DNA of 64,000 bases from Apostichopus japonicus (GCF_037975245.1 NC_092571.1:11231917-11295916), one strand, 5' to 3'. Numbered from the stretch's first letter, positions 46,255-58,799 are shown. Program-made: numbers and translations. The notes: generated from the sequence alone by a model not told the origin.

Positions 46255-46500
46255 ATGTTGGATTTCTCAGTTGCCTTAACTGAGCAATTGAAACAATTTT
46301 CTGCAAAATGTTTAAGTGACATCTTATCATGTCTCGTCAATTGGACATTTTGCTGCAAAATGTTCAATTGTTAACTTCATTCCAACTGAGCAATTGAAAC
46401 ATTTTCTGCAAAATATTTAATTGACAACTTATCGTATCTCGTCAACTCAGCATTTTTCTGCAAACTGTTTAATTGCTCACTTCATTCCAAATGCTCAGTT
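46255..46500. repeat. degenerate tandem repeat of about 107 bp
   Basis: ACTGAGCAATTGAAAC starts at 46278 and again at 46385; blocks CTTATC-TGTCTCGTCAA and TTCATTCCAA recur with it. The sequence then turns back on itself (TTCCAAATGCTCAGTTGGAA). Non-coding. Confidence 0.65.
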
Positions 46501-46807
46501 GGAATGAAGTGAAAAATTGAACATTTTTGCATGTGAGTGATAAATAGCCCGCCACCCACCCCCCCCCCCCAAGAAAATAATATTAAGCGCGCTAGGAAAA
46601 AGCACTGTATTTTTGGGTAATTCACTATGTCGTCGAATATAATTTGTTGAAAAATCTTTTCCCCTTTGTTACATTAACATAGCTTTTGTAGTCAGTAGTC
46701 TATGTAGCCTATCAAGCAGATAACTTATACTCGGTTGCTTACTTGCTTAACCAGAGTGATTAATAACTTTGTGAAGTTTGTAACAGTTGATAATTATGTG
46801 TAAAAGT

Positions 46808-46862
46808 AAGTTGGCCTGACGTTTCGATCCTAGCAGGATCTTCTTCAAAGGCTAAATGACAA
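46808..46862 (-). ncRNA. hammerhead-like motif of a Penelope-like element (degraded)
   Basis: On the minus strand the order is TTGAAGA (core CUGANGA with the first C changed), stem II GATCC-TGCTA-GGATC, then GAAA and CGTC (46842-46847, 46826-46840, 46822-46825). This matches the layout of the hammerhead ribozymes embedded in Penelope-like retroelements. The changed first core base predicts little or no activity. No GIY-YIG or reverse transcriptase domain was found beside it. Confidence 0.5.
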
Positions 46863-46869
46863 GTAACAG

Positions 46870-47811
46870 TAACAGAAGGGACAAAAACATGCACAGAATA
46901 CAGAAAGGTGAACACAAAGAGATAGATGTAAGGGGATTAGTAGACAAGGGATGGAGAGACGAAAGAAAGAAACCAGCAGGGTAAGAGGAGAGGTGGGAGA
47001 TAAACAGTGGAGGGACACAGAGAGGATTAAGGGAAGGGGGTATAGGAAATAATATATTTCCTACTCCCTTTCACATAGCACTTCAAACAGTTTTAGTTTT
47101 TTTCTCATATGGGTTTAGCACTTTCTTTCCTTAAAGTCTCAATGTGTGTTTGTCAAATTTTAACTTCGATTTTTTCCAGCTTACTGCCCTAAAAGCTCAA
47201 TGAAAATAGCACCGTTCTATACAATTCTCATATTAATAATCATTATTTGTATTGAGTTATATGTCGTTAAACATTTTGAGCTGAATAAAATTCGCCAGAT
47301 TTTTTAACGAGTCCGTAGATTCTACATAATTTACTCAAAATTTACAAGCTCCGCAACAACGTTTCGTTTACGACCCTTAGGCATAGGACTTACGAGTGGA
47401 CGATACGAGTATATCTAGGTTACATTTGTGTTATGAGCATGATGATATGGGCGGTCGCAGTGATTTTACGGTAAATCGTTCGTACCATACTTAGGGCAAC
47501 AGAAAATAAATTTCTTTCTTTCGATTGCGACAGCTTTTCTCCATTAAACCCACCTGGTCAGATTTCATTTAGAATATGAAAAATTTAATCTGCGTCGGAA
47601 GTTTGTTTCCGCAATTCAGCAGTAAACAAATATGCAGACTTTAACTATTGGGTAATATGTAATTTCTTCAGTTATAGGGTAAAACATAAAGTTGCTTGAG
47701 ATGTAGCAGTTCCATTCCTAGTGTTGTTTTTTAATGGTTGCTGCTTGGTATTTCTGTTAATATAATAGTTAACTTACAATCCGAGATCAAGAGAATATAA
47801 TAACACGCTTA
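46870..47811. other. unassigned sequence
   Basis: Begins with purine-rich sequence likely to belong to the Penelope-like remnant, then AT-rich DNA without a supported gene. Confidence 0.4.
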
Positions 47812-48155
47812 AAATGCAGGGGCGTATCCAGGGGGGGGGCGCAAGAGGCGCGCGCCCCCCCTATTGGCCGTCACCAAAAAAAAAAAAAAAAAAAAATTGA
47901 TGACCTTTATGTGAGATGTCGGTGATCGCTCAACCCCCCCCCCCCCCTCCCGTATGCTTTATTTTTTGTTTGCCAAAAAAAGGTTCTGGCGAAGTTCGGC
48001 GGCATAATAGTTTTAGAAACATAGATGGTAATTGTGTTTGTATTATCACTATAAACACTAAATGACATGTCAGCCATACTAAATTGTGCATTTTGTGTCC
48101 ATATTTACTGGAAATGTTGCTTATTATTAAGGTCGAAAAATGGATCACATATGGC

Positions 48156-49003
48156 CATGGGCGGCGATCCTGGGTGGAGGGGGGATATATCCCCCATGAA
48201 AATGGGTGGAGGGGATGTAATGCACCATATCCCCCCCCCCCCCACCAAATGCCAGGGATAAGAATATATTCATGCCTACATTTATGCATCTTCGTTAATG
48301 TACGGCTCTTTTTTAGCTTCATTTCTCGCCTACCATAAACGCAGTGCGATCTTTTCAAATAAAGCGTCTTTATAAAGCAAGAATAGTTGACTGTAGGCTT
48401 CATTGGCCCTATAACAACAAAATGTATTATTGCGCCCACGGTATTGATATAGTACATATATGCACCCTCATAGTATTCATATAGGCCCTATAGTAGGCCT
48501 ACACACGTACATGTTCCCTCGAACAGCTGAGAATCTCATGTTACCAGGGTAATGCTTAATACACGTTTCACCTGGATGCCCTAGCAATCGGTACCTAGGA
48601 ATGTAACTATGTGTAATTGTGTATTGCATGTGTATAGGCCTATAATAGCCTGCATGAGGCCATTTTCTTCATCGAATAATATAAAAGAGCTCTCGAACAT
48701 TCTAACGTTGCGCCTGAAACAAGATTGACAGGGGCAATTTTCCCAAAATAACACCCGAAATTAAAAAAAAAAAGTATTTTGGATCCTGATTATGAGATAT
48801 TTCGGACATGACATCCCTATTTTAAAGTTGGGTATATGCCGCTTGGAAACCTCGGGAAGTGCCGTTTCCGGCCATCTAGAGGGTTTGTTAATCCCCAAAT
48901 TTTCTTGTACGCTTCGCGCCAACTCATGGTGGCGCTACGCTTAGATAGTCAACAAGGTCATATCCCCCCCCCCCCCACTCGGAAGTACGGATCGCCGCCC
49001 ATG
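48156..49003. mobile_element. nested CATGGGCGGCGATCC element
   Basis: Perfect 15-bp terminal inverted repeats CATGGGCGGCGATCC and GGATCGCCGCCCATG. No TSD could be read. A long minus-strand open frame across it is G/C-run artefact, not a gene. Confidence 0.75.
48851..48949 (+). repeat. hairpin module
   Basis: Full module with TTCG-type left arm, 54 bp from the right terminus of the 48156-49003 element. Confidence 0.85.
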
Positions 49004-49149
49004 CATTTGACACCATTTTGCATTTCAGCCCTTCTTTGAAAGCAAAAATTGTACACCCCTCCCCTTAGACCCATCCCCCAGGACGGCGATCATTCATGCC
49101 TGGCGCCCCCCCCCCTATTGGAAAATCCTGGATACGCCCCTGAAATGGC

Positions 49150-52100
49150 TTATACATATATTTTATGTAACTCTTCTTTTAATTGTAATATCTTGCAGGA
49201 AGATAATTAAGTAACTATGAACAATCTGCAAGATAATTTACGAAACTCTGCACTGGTCGCTGCGATCTAAATCTTCCCCAACTGTTCCTCATCCCTTACA
49301 AAGAATATGATAAGGTACTGTAATTGCTCTAAATCTCACCACCTCCTCCTCCTCTTCCCATGCGAAGGAATATTTTAATTACTTGAGATTAAGCTGCATC
49401 CCCATCCTGACGTCTCTATGTACTCAAAATATTCTGTAAATGAGAATAAGAATAAGCAATGTTATTGTCTTTATATGATTATTTGCTATCACGACTTTAT
49501 ATTTATGCTACAAAGCTTTCATTATACATGATTATCCTCACAGGAAAACACCATTTTTCAATGTAATTGAGTTATAATAATCCTTCACTGCTTATTTTAT
49601 TAGTACAGTAAATTTATCGTTGCAGGACACAATAAACAAAAAGTTTAACACCTCGCAAAACGTTGCAAAGTAGCGACTGCACGTGATCTGTTTGTCCTTT
49701 CTTCCGCGCAACAAATATAGTCGTATCCTACTTGCATTCTGCATGTGATCAATATTGGTTATATTGACCTTATTTACATACACATGCAGTGTAGTGTCGA
49801 AGCTAAAATTTCGTTTCGGATGTATAAACTGCCGTCGCTAAACGTCGCAAAGGAACTTGATCTCTATGTCGTGTTTTCCCTCACAACAACCAAGCTGTAG
49901 TTCCTGATTCGTTCATTTTTCGTTCATATGTGTATTTAGTAGGTGCGAAATACAGGAATTCTTCCGATTGCGCAATGAAACTGACTGTGTATGCTAATAT
50001 CCACTTTATCAAAGCGACGCAAAGCGTCTCATATTGTTACAAGAGTCCCAAAGTATCGCAGAAGATATATGCGATTTGCAGTCCTTATTCTCCATATATC
50101 CTTAAAACGAGTAAATATTAATAAAACAGAGTTAGTTAATATACATAATTCGAAGATAGAAATATAAGCAAAAAATGGATGTTAATGTAAGACATAAAAG
50201 TGCAAATGCTGTATATGCATGTATAGGCCTAGACCTATATGTGTATAAATATAGGACTCTGAAAGATTAAGCCCCTAGCCTAGGAAAAACTTAAAAACAA
50301 ACTATTAATTACCGATCTTAACTATCATAAATACGAACTGAACGAATACTCAAAAATCAAAATATCAATAACGTATCTTATATTACATGCTGAACAAATC
50401 GTCATACAGATCCATCTGTATAATATGAACTTCGACATTTATCTCTCTGCAATCACAGCTGACGTCTATATGGCAAGCTAATAGCTCATTAATTAGAGAC
50501 ACCACTTTTGTTGGTCGAGACATGTATTGCGACTATACTGCGAGGGATTGTACGACTTTTTCTACTATACAGTATAGTGCTAGTACAATAAGGGATATGT
50601 TATTTAAATGGATATACAAAGGTATCGTTACCCATCTAAAATCCCATCAATAGATACCTGAAATTCATCCATCCCTTAGGACGATTTCATAAGTTGATTG
50701 ACAGTTCTTGCTGGTCTTTTCAACCCAACCTTAACCCTCCCCTCTCCTTATGAAGTGATTCTTTACATACTTAACATAAAAAGTTGAATAATATTTTTTA
50801 ACCTGTAGAAGCCGAGATGTGTTAAAACTACATATGATATTAAAGGACAACGGCTGGTCTACATTCTTAAACTTAATTACATACATCGTGGAAGGTTAAC
50901 TGTGAGATCAATGATAAAAAATAAGATTTAAATTAAATGTCATAATCCTCAAGGTGGATTAACATCATGCTAGGTATTGCTTATTGTGTACAATAACCCT
51001 ATTGTTTCCTGTGATGTTCAGTGGTCATGTGGGGTCAGCAGAGGTCAGGGTCTGAACATCTTGTAAACAAGATAACTCAAGAAGTGCATCTTTCTTGAAC
51101 TTCATACATATAGTGTTTAGATCCAGCTTGCTGAGTGCAAGAACCCTACTGAAATTAAAAGACGTCAAATGTCAAACGAATTCAGGTGTCAAATTACGAA
51201 AACCTTTAAAACATCATACCTCCACAATTTAAACTACAATTAATCTGTGAATTTTCCAATGCTATGGCGAAAAGGTTTGGTCAAATTCAGTTCGGTTTAA
51301 TATTCTGAAGGGGCTCTATAATTCTTCAACAAAACATGCAGTCATCCAGGAAATGAAATTTGCTTCAAAGAGTTGATAGTCTTTAAACACACTCATGCGC
51401 GCCCTTGGCACTTTCAACCTCTGAGCTTCAATGGTTCAACAGGCCATTTCAAATGGTGGAAAAGGAAAAATACCACAAGGTGTCAACAGGCTATCTAAAA
51501 TTTTCTCAAACTTGACCACTTTCTCTGTGATTCAGTATAGTAGATGACTTTCACTTTGGCAGTAAGTTGAGAACATGTTTCACAGTGTATAATAATGTCT
51601 TGTAGAGATCTCATTCGTTAAACAACATATGTATTAAAGGGATGGTTGGTGACAGAGCTGATTTGCTAGTTCAAAATGTTTAAGAGAAATTGTCCTTTTA
51701 TCTATACACCTATGTGCCTATATTTCACATAGTAAGACTGTTCTTTCTGGATACTGCAACATTTTGGAATAAAAATTCTATACCGTAAAGTTTTTACCAG
51801 TGGATTAAACGGTTGATGCACTGACAGTGACCAAAACGAACTGAAAATTTCTGACCTTTTCTGGTTCTCACTTAATTCTTGTACAAAAAAACTCACTGCT
51901 CCACATTAGTAATATACTTTGTGAAATTTTGAGCATATTGTATAGCAAGGAATCACAAAGCAAACTAGCTTTTTAATTACAATATGTATTAAAATTCCGG
52001 TTCCCATGGGACCTTCTTTAGCATTGGCTAGAGTTGAAGTGAAAGGTATACACAAATAAAATGCTGACACAGATTGCTTCCCTGAAAGGCATCGTTGTAA

Positions 52101-52760
52101 GTCAAACGTTTGTTGTTGAGCTGCATGACGTGTAATATAATTCCTACCAGTGGCACTATATACGGCAGTCTCGACTGTGCGTTGTGACATCCGTTTCAAT
52201 GTGTGGCATGGTAGTTGAGCGGTTTTATTTATTGTTACCAATCGGTTCTAGCTTCCTTATAAGTACATCGATACTCTTTAAGTTTTATCTGTCCTAAGCA
52301 ATTTAGCAGGTTTAGGTGAAGGATGCAACCATAAGTATACAAACGGAAATTATTGCTGTGTCTTTCTGCCTCCTTAATGGCTAAAACATTTGACAATCTA
52401 TTTCTGCATACTTACTCTAAGTCAATTTCTGCATACTTTATAACTTTGATTTAAGCAGATTCTGGAAAGCATAAATAGACTCGTCGTTAGTCTCATTTTC
52501 GAAATGTTTTAAATCATGTTGTTGTCGGAATTCCCATTATTGCCAAGAGGGTGGAGGGAAGAGGCGGGGGAGGTTGTGATATTTAGTTATATCGGTTATA
52601 CCGAAAACTATGTGGCTTACTTTGTTATGTTTCATCCCTCCGTCCGTCTGACTTAATTTATATATGCCTTTCAATGAGTTTTTTTTTTGCTATGATAGTC
52701 AGCAACATTAAACATCAAACATTAATGATATTTACCTTTTTCTTTTCCTTTTTTTCATTT
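49150..52760. other. unassigned AT-rich sequence
   Basis: I saw no exon with both splice sites and no bounded element in this 3.6-kb stretch. It probably includes the intron upstream of the exon at 52766. Confidence 0.4.
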
Positions 52761-52765
52761 TATAG

Positions 52766-52816
52766 TCTTCATAAGTATTCAAGATGGAATGCGGTCTTTG
52801 TGACACCAGTAAATTG
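52766..52816 (+). CDS. candidate first coding exon MECGLCDTSKL
   Basis: A long pyrimidine tract (CTTTTTCTTTTCC...) leads to the acceptor CATTTTATAG| at 52765. An ATG at 52784 opens 11 codons, MECGLCDTSKL, up to a consensus donor |GTGAGT at 52817. The CGLC pair could start a zinc-binding module such as a RING or B-box, which is speculative. The large transposon at 53626-60191 would then lie in the next intron, and the micro-exon-like segments beyond 61900 are possible continuations. Confidence 0.4.
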
Positions 52817-53786
52817 GTGAGTTTGCTGTCTCAAAGTAATACCTTGAGTCGACTTGTCCGTTGAGTAGAGCACAACAAGAATAAGCTATTTTTAGTGATA
52901 AACTTATGTAAGGCTTGAATGTCAGATCTAGAATTCGATTACTATGGCTTTAAAACTAACAGATGATTTAAATATCTTACAGTAAAGGAATAGCCAGGTT
53001 AACCATTAAATTGAGTTATATTTATATTACAAACAATCTCTTAGTTGTAACAAATTGTTTCCTGATTGCACGAAGCCTGTTTGTCAGCCTTCAACTTTAT
53101 AATTATATCAGGCTAAAAACATCCACCGTAACTACAAGCATGATTCCAAGCAAAATAAAAACCGTGATTCTGTGAATGAGTTGATTGTCTCAACCCGCTT
53201 GTTCTAAAATTAAGTAGTCACTAGATCGCCGAGCATAACAATAAACTTATATAAACTTAACGACCAATGCATTATGCTTTCCATATTTTCTGCTTTATCA
53301 GTGCTGGTGTTTTTTCTTCGGGTAGTTTATTGTCTTTGTGATTTTATATGACGAGATAACGAGCAAAAATAAAGCGTCACTGGGTGTGAGTAAAAACTCA
53401 CGTTGAAATACGAGCACAGTATTTGTCAATGCATTTCACTGAGAACAGAAAAGAGTGACGTTGCATTTAACAATCAACATAGGATTGGATTGAAGCAGTT
53501 GCAGCTTGAACATTATCTGTCATAAAAAATAATATTGGGTTCCCTGAGCCATCGTGAATTTATGACATTCTAAACATCTGAAGAACTTAAATAAAAAATG
53601 GCAACGCATATTTTCCAGACCATTCCCCTACCAAAAGGGTTACTTCGCTGCGCAGTCGCTGCGACTTCGCTGCGAAGGAATTCCTTCGCTACAAGACTTC
53701 GCAGTACTTCACTTTTACTGTGACTTTGCCGTAACTTCGCGACAGCAGAAATATTACTTCGCCGCAGGGTTTTGCTCCTGCGACTA

Positions 53787-54213
53787 GTCGCAGCAACATC
53801 GCAGCAAAGGAATATGACTTCGCAGGAGGCCCATCTTGTTGTAACTGGTCGCAGCTACTTCGCGGCAAGGAAAGTTACTTCGCAGGAGAGGCCTTCTTGT
53901 TGCAACCAGTCGCAGCTACTTCGCGGCAAGGAAAGTTACTTCGCAGGAAAGGCCTTCTTGTTGCAACCAGTCGCAGCTACTTCCCGGCAAGGAAAGTTAC
54001 TTCGCAGGAAAGGCCTTCTTGTTGCAACCAGTCGCAGCTACTTCGCAGCAAGGAAAATTACTTTGCAGGAAAGGCCCTCTTGTTGCAACCAGTCGCAGCT
54101 ACTTCGCGGCAAGGAAAGTTAATTTGCAGGACAGGCCTTCTTGTTGCAACCAGTTGCAGATACTTTACATCAAGAAATAATCACTTTACAGAAAGGTACC
54201 ATTCCTGCAACTA
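53787..54213. repeat. 61-bp subterminal tandem array (seven units)
   Basis: The word GTCGCAGCTACTTCGC (or variants) starts at 53787, 53848, 53909, 53970, 54031, 54092 and 54153, an exact 61-bp period. The last unit is the most decayed. Because 61 is not a multiple of three, all frames read the same peptides in turn, which produces false open frames. Confidence 0.95.
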
Positions 54214-54873
54214 GTTGTGGGAACTCAAGTTATTACTGCATGATCATGATTCATGGGCAGGTTTCCCTTCTGCAATTAGCTGTATTTACTACACAGTGAG
54301 AAAGCTTTCATAGTGCAGCATAATGAAGCTCATAGTGCAGGGGTTCTGCAGTTAACTTATCTTTACAACAAGGAGAAACTTACATACAATCTTACAGACT
54401 CAAACTCTACACAAACCAAACAGATATCATACATTTTTTAGGATTTCTTTTTATTGGTTTTAATTAAAGAGCCATCATCTTTTAAGTGTTTAACTTTTCC
54501 TGTAGGAATAGAAAATATGTGGTACCACTGAACAAACTGTAATGGTTACAACATGAGGAGAGGCACATTAGAGATTATGATTTCTGTACTTTAATTCAAA
54601 TAGGTTACTGTAACATCAAGGCTTATAGATCAGCAATTAAAAAATTACTGATCCTTTCATTTCTTTTTATTCGTACAGGAAACCCACAAATAACACTAAG
54701 CAATGCAAATTATTAAATCTTTAGAATCTTAAAAAAGAATAAAAAAAAAAATTAAGAATCTCAAAACTCTGAGAACAACACTCAGGAAGATTCTTATTCA
54801 TAATTCTACCAAACTTCACTGTAGTTTCTGTTAATCAATTAATAGGTTTCAGTTAATAGGTTTAAAATGTTAA

Positions 54874-55737
54874 TCAGGTTCTTAAAATTTGGAAAGTCAC
54901 TGGGAAACAATCCATACTTCCCTTAAATCTATGCTGAATTTTATCTACAAAACCAGGATGCTGAAACAAGTTTTGAATTTGAGGCTCTAGTGTTACATTG
55001 AGGAATTTGTTCTTCTCAAAGTCAATTGTCATCCTGCATATATTACAGTACGTTGGTCTGGCCATCTTCAACAGAGCTAAAACAGGACCCACAGTAATAA
55101 TACTTTTGCACTGGTGAATCTGCCTTTTCAAAATAGTTCTTAAACTTAAAAAGACTACCAAGGGCAGAGTGAGTTTCCATACAATGGAGACTAATTAGTG
55201 CTAGCATATCAGACAGCTGGACATCAGTGATGGAATGCGTAGTTGCAAATGTGAGTATCACGAGAAGACTTGTTTCTACTGTTATCCAATGTCCTCTATA
55301 GATGTATGATGAACCACTCCTGGACTCTGTCTCTGACTCTTCATCATCTTCCAAAGGTGAAGCATCACAGGTATCATCGGGCTCACCCAACGTATCCTCC
55401 TACTTATCAGAAATGTGACCATCTTGGTCAAGAGTTGCCCGTCAGTTTGTAATGTTCATTAGTTCACTTACTTCCATTGCTAAAGGTATAGATGATGGTT
55501 GGATAATTGTTGTGGGACTTTCCTCAGTGCACTGATAATCTGGCTGCAAGCTCTCTACAAAGGATGATGAGCCACCTTCAGTATGGCCAGCCATATAAAA
55601 TTCAGATAAGGCTGGAGTAAAAGCTACTGACTGAACATTGAATGAAGCTGGTATTTCTCTTCTACGTGGTTGGTTGTACCAAGTAGGCCTAAGTTGGCCT
55701 CATGAGTTCACTCTGAAATCAGGAGTAACACTGGGCT
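54874..55737 (-). pseudogene. transposase-like N-terminal exon, EnSpm/CACTA type, decayed
   Basis: The exon starts after the acceptor ATTTTCAG| (55738-55739) on the minus strand. A low-complexity acidic region (SPLEDDEESETESRSGSS) is followed by ITVETSLLVILTFATTH, ITDVQLSDMLALISLHC, an FKNYFEKA block, a zinc-ribbon-like YYYCGSCF...YCNIC, and after a frameshift near 55050 LEPQIQNLFQHPGFVDKIQHR. This order matches the N-terminal region of large transposase-like proteins (Transposase_21/tnp2-like, EnSpm) expanded in invertebrates and fish; that identification is from memory. Stops interrupt the upstream part (near 55698, 55440 and 55403) and there is at least one frameshift. The catalytic part is absent. 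Confidence 0.6.
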
Positions 55738-55739
55738 CT

Positions 55740-57455
55740 GAAAATAATATATGAAATGAAGTTAATACCTGTCAAATTTAAATAATGCAATGGGGCGTCA
55801 TATTATATTCGTAATGAAGTGTCAATGCTCAGCTTAATTTTGACATTACGCAAATATCCTGGGGATCTGAGGTGCATCATACAGTTGATAGATGCATTAG
55901 GCCTAATAGCAGGCACCACATGTTATGATTAAAACGCAGCGTTTATTGACTGAGACATAAAGCCAGGGCTAAGGTTGTGAAATCATGCTGTTTAATCTAG
56001 CACGTCATGTCTGCGGGGGGGGGGGGGCTGCTGCTGACTGGCGTAATTATCATTCCGACTTGCTGTGGCCATTGACCCACCAACAGGCTAATTTCAATTG
56101 CTGACTAGGCTTTGTATATTATTTGTTTGGTGGAAATAGTTTGCTGTAAGTTCATTCCGAGTTGTTGATTTTTGAGAGTAGATCTACAGGGAAAAAAGGG
56201 TTCAATGACACTGTAGGTGTAGGCACAGACATAAGTAATCAGCATATGCAGCCAATGGATACTACTTTAATCTTTAATTATTAGAGTTAGTAAAATACTC
56301 TTAGACCTAGGCTACTACTTACAAGCATTGTAGTACCACTACTAGGCCTCGCCCTTACTGTAGCAGAACATAGACTTGACCCTCCTAGCCTATTTCTGTA
56401 TCGATACTCTCCTACACTGACATGAAGGCATATAGAAGCCTTACTCATAAGCCCCCCTACTAACTAGTAGTACTACCACACTAGCCTAGATTGAGCGTTA
56501 CTAGAATTAGTATTCAAGTAGTTCGATGGGATCGTTATTACTTGGCTTGGCATCTACCAAATAAAAAATGATTAACCACTTACTCCATCATGTATATCAA
56601 TCGATATGCTGCAGCCTGCCGGGAATGATAGTAAAATAAATATAGACCGAGTAGTGACTGTACTACTACTGTAGTATAGTGAGTGTAAAATTATTTTTCA
56701 CGTCTCGTGCAACTGCTCATGATACTTACCAGCACGGGAACTTCGACGACTGTTGTGTAAATTTGAAGTAAACAAGTCTACACAACAGGTTACTGTTTTT
56801 TTTTTGTTCATACAATCATATATGTTAGCTGGTTTCAACCAGGTTTAAGTACGCAGTAACAAGTTGCTAGAAAGGATCTGATAAAAGGTGGTATACTTAC
56901 AACATCTCGTACAGTTTGACAAAGGGATACTGAATTGAGTTGGTTTTAATGTCTGGATGCGTGATTCCTTTGAAAATTTATACTACATTTCATTCATTTT
57001 TCACCCACACGATTGAATTTACATCATAACCAACAACGTAAAAATGTACAAATTGAGTCAGATGCTGTCTATTAAGATGATTGGCCAATCAGAAACTGCG
57101 AAGGCTTTCGATTGCGTAACAATCCATCTTTCAAATACAATACCGGCTGTATTGACATTCTGATTCTCTAGCTATCTCGACTTTTAGGTTTCTTACATGA
57201 ATTCTTTATTAAAATTCTTTACGAAATACTCAATACGTTGGACCATTGTTCTGTGGAATATATTTATATTGTTGAACAGAAATCGAGATTTTCTGTGACT
57301 TTGTTAACGTTTTTACTTTGCTAGGTTTTCACGTTACCTGACTGAGTAGCCTAACTTAAAACTTAGTGCGTAGGTTACTGTTAGTATTGGTGTTAGTAAC
57401 GAAGCAAACCTAATCCAGCCTTCTTGCTTTTGCATAACTCTTAACGTCGAAAAAA
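55740..57455. promoter_or_regulatory. putative shared promoter region of the divergent transposon genes
   Basis: The region lies between the minus-strand pseudogene exon and the first plus-strand ATG. It is non-coding as far as I can see, with no recognisable core promoter. It may also include 5' exons of the pseudogene. Confidence 0.3.
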
Positions 57456-57522
57456 ATGCAATTTTCAAAAGACGAAGTGGATACAATTGCTAGGGATCTT
57501 GGGCTGCCATCTTCGCTTGGAG
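57456..57522 (+). CDS. candidate first exon of the plus-strand transposon gene
   Basis: ATG at 57456 after an A-rich leader; 22 codons (MQFSKDEVDTIARDLGLPSS) to a GAG|GTGATT donor, with stops soon after in the intron. Confidence 0.35.
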
Positions 57523-57579
57523 GTGATTGCTAGCATATCTGTCTTTTCTGGTTGATAGACAGTCAATTTGGTGTAGCCA

Positions 57580-57676
57580 ATGGATGACGAGGGACAAATC
57601 TCAATGGCCTTTGGGGGGAAATTCTGGGCATTTCATACAGCTTCAGAAACGTATGATGCATCGTTTGCTTATGGTG
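57580..57676 (+). CDS. alternative first exon of the plus-strand transposon gene
   Basis: ATG at 57580 opens 32 codons (MDDEGQISMAFGGKFWAFHT...) to a consensus donor GTG|GTAAGT. It ends in phase 1, which does not fit directly onto the exon at 58800 (phase 0), so a middle exon is missing or one model is wrong. Confidence 0.35.
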
Positions 57677-58799
57677 GTAAGTTCCAGTAATCTAAAGGAT
57701 ATAAATCGACTATAGCCTTGCTAAGCCTAGGCAGTATAGTTAAGCATATTTTAGCAGAACACAGAGTAGGCTAGGCCTAGGCGGCATGCATCACTATTAT
57801 CACTTTAGGGACTCTTTTACAGTATTTCAGTACAAAGAATCCTGAAGTTAACTTTAAATGTTAAAGCCTATAGCATGTCTGCTTGGAATGTAATTTGCCC
57901 ATGTCTAAAGGGGTATAACTAAGCTACTGTAACTAGTTGATTAAATTCGCGATCAATCTAAGTTCCAGTTCCAAACAAACCAGCCAGTGAACTTTTTAAT
58001 TGGAACAATGGTTCAACCACAGATATAGCACAAAACAATTGAGTCTGTACTGTCTTTATATGACAGATGTGGAAATGGGATAAATATGCTATGAAACTGT
58101 GTGTTCCTCTAAGAATGATGTGAAGATATTGCCTGTGTTTCTGTTGTGGTGGACCCTAGAGAGTGATTAAATAAAGATAGTATGATTCATGATACTAGAT
58201 CCAATACGTTTTTTTTAAGTTAAATTAGAGTTTGCAAACTGAGCACTTGAGTTTTCTTAAATGTAAATGAAAATATCTCACAGAAAGAGAAAGTTCTTCA
58301 GTGGTTTCTTGATATCCGCAAAGTGCGCAAATTTTCTCTCAACATCTTCTTTGAATAGCCATTCAATCTTCGCCAATCTTCCTTGAATAGCCAGTTATAA
58401 GCCAAACACAAGTTTGGCGTATTTATTATCTTGCATATAAATGAGTCAACAGCACCAAATGTTAAAGTCCCAATTGTTGATATCTGAAACTAGAATGACC
58501 TGTATGCATGGAGTACCCACCCTCAGGATCACTCCATTTTTAAGGGAAGGCTGGCACTTGAGTTTTCATCAAGCTAAAAACATCTTGACATAGATATCAG
58601 TGAGAACAGATCAACAGATTCTGCTCAGAATTCTCTTGCTATATTTCTTAACAGAACTTGGGTTGATGAGTGTTAGGGTTGAGGCGTGTCTAAGTGTCCA
58701 GAAGTGGTATTAAAAAAAAAGGCCATGAATAATATGTTTAATTTGCAGAGATCCAGATTGCTTCTAATCAGTTTGTTGTTATTTTTTTCTTTCTTTTAG

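Larger units (their letters stand above)
47817..49142. mobile_element. CAGGGGCGTATCCAGG element, 5-bp TSD
   Basis: Ends CAGGGGCGTATCCAGG and CCTGGATACGCCCCTG, perfect inverted repeats, flanked by AAATG (47812-47816 and 49143-49147). Related to 18986-20954. Contains an A run of about 22 bases near 47876-47897 and a nested element. Confidence 0.88.

Noticed and set aside
47930-48457. 175-codon minus-strand open frame, one of the longest in the window
   Set aside because: It crosses the end of a nested TIR element and its G/C runs; composition is low-complexity and there are no domain or splice signals.
53772-54214. Repetitive open frames of over 100 codons
   Set aside because: They arise from the 61-bp tandem array, which rotates through all frames.
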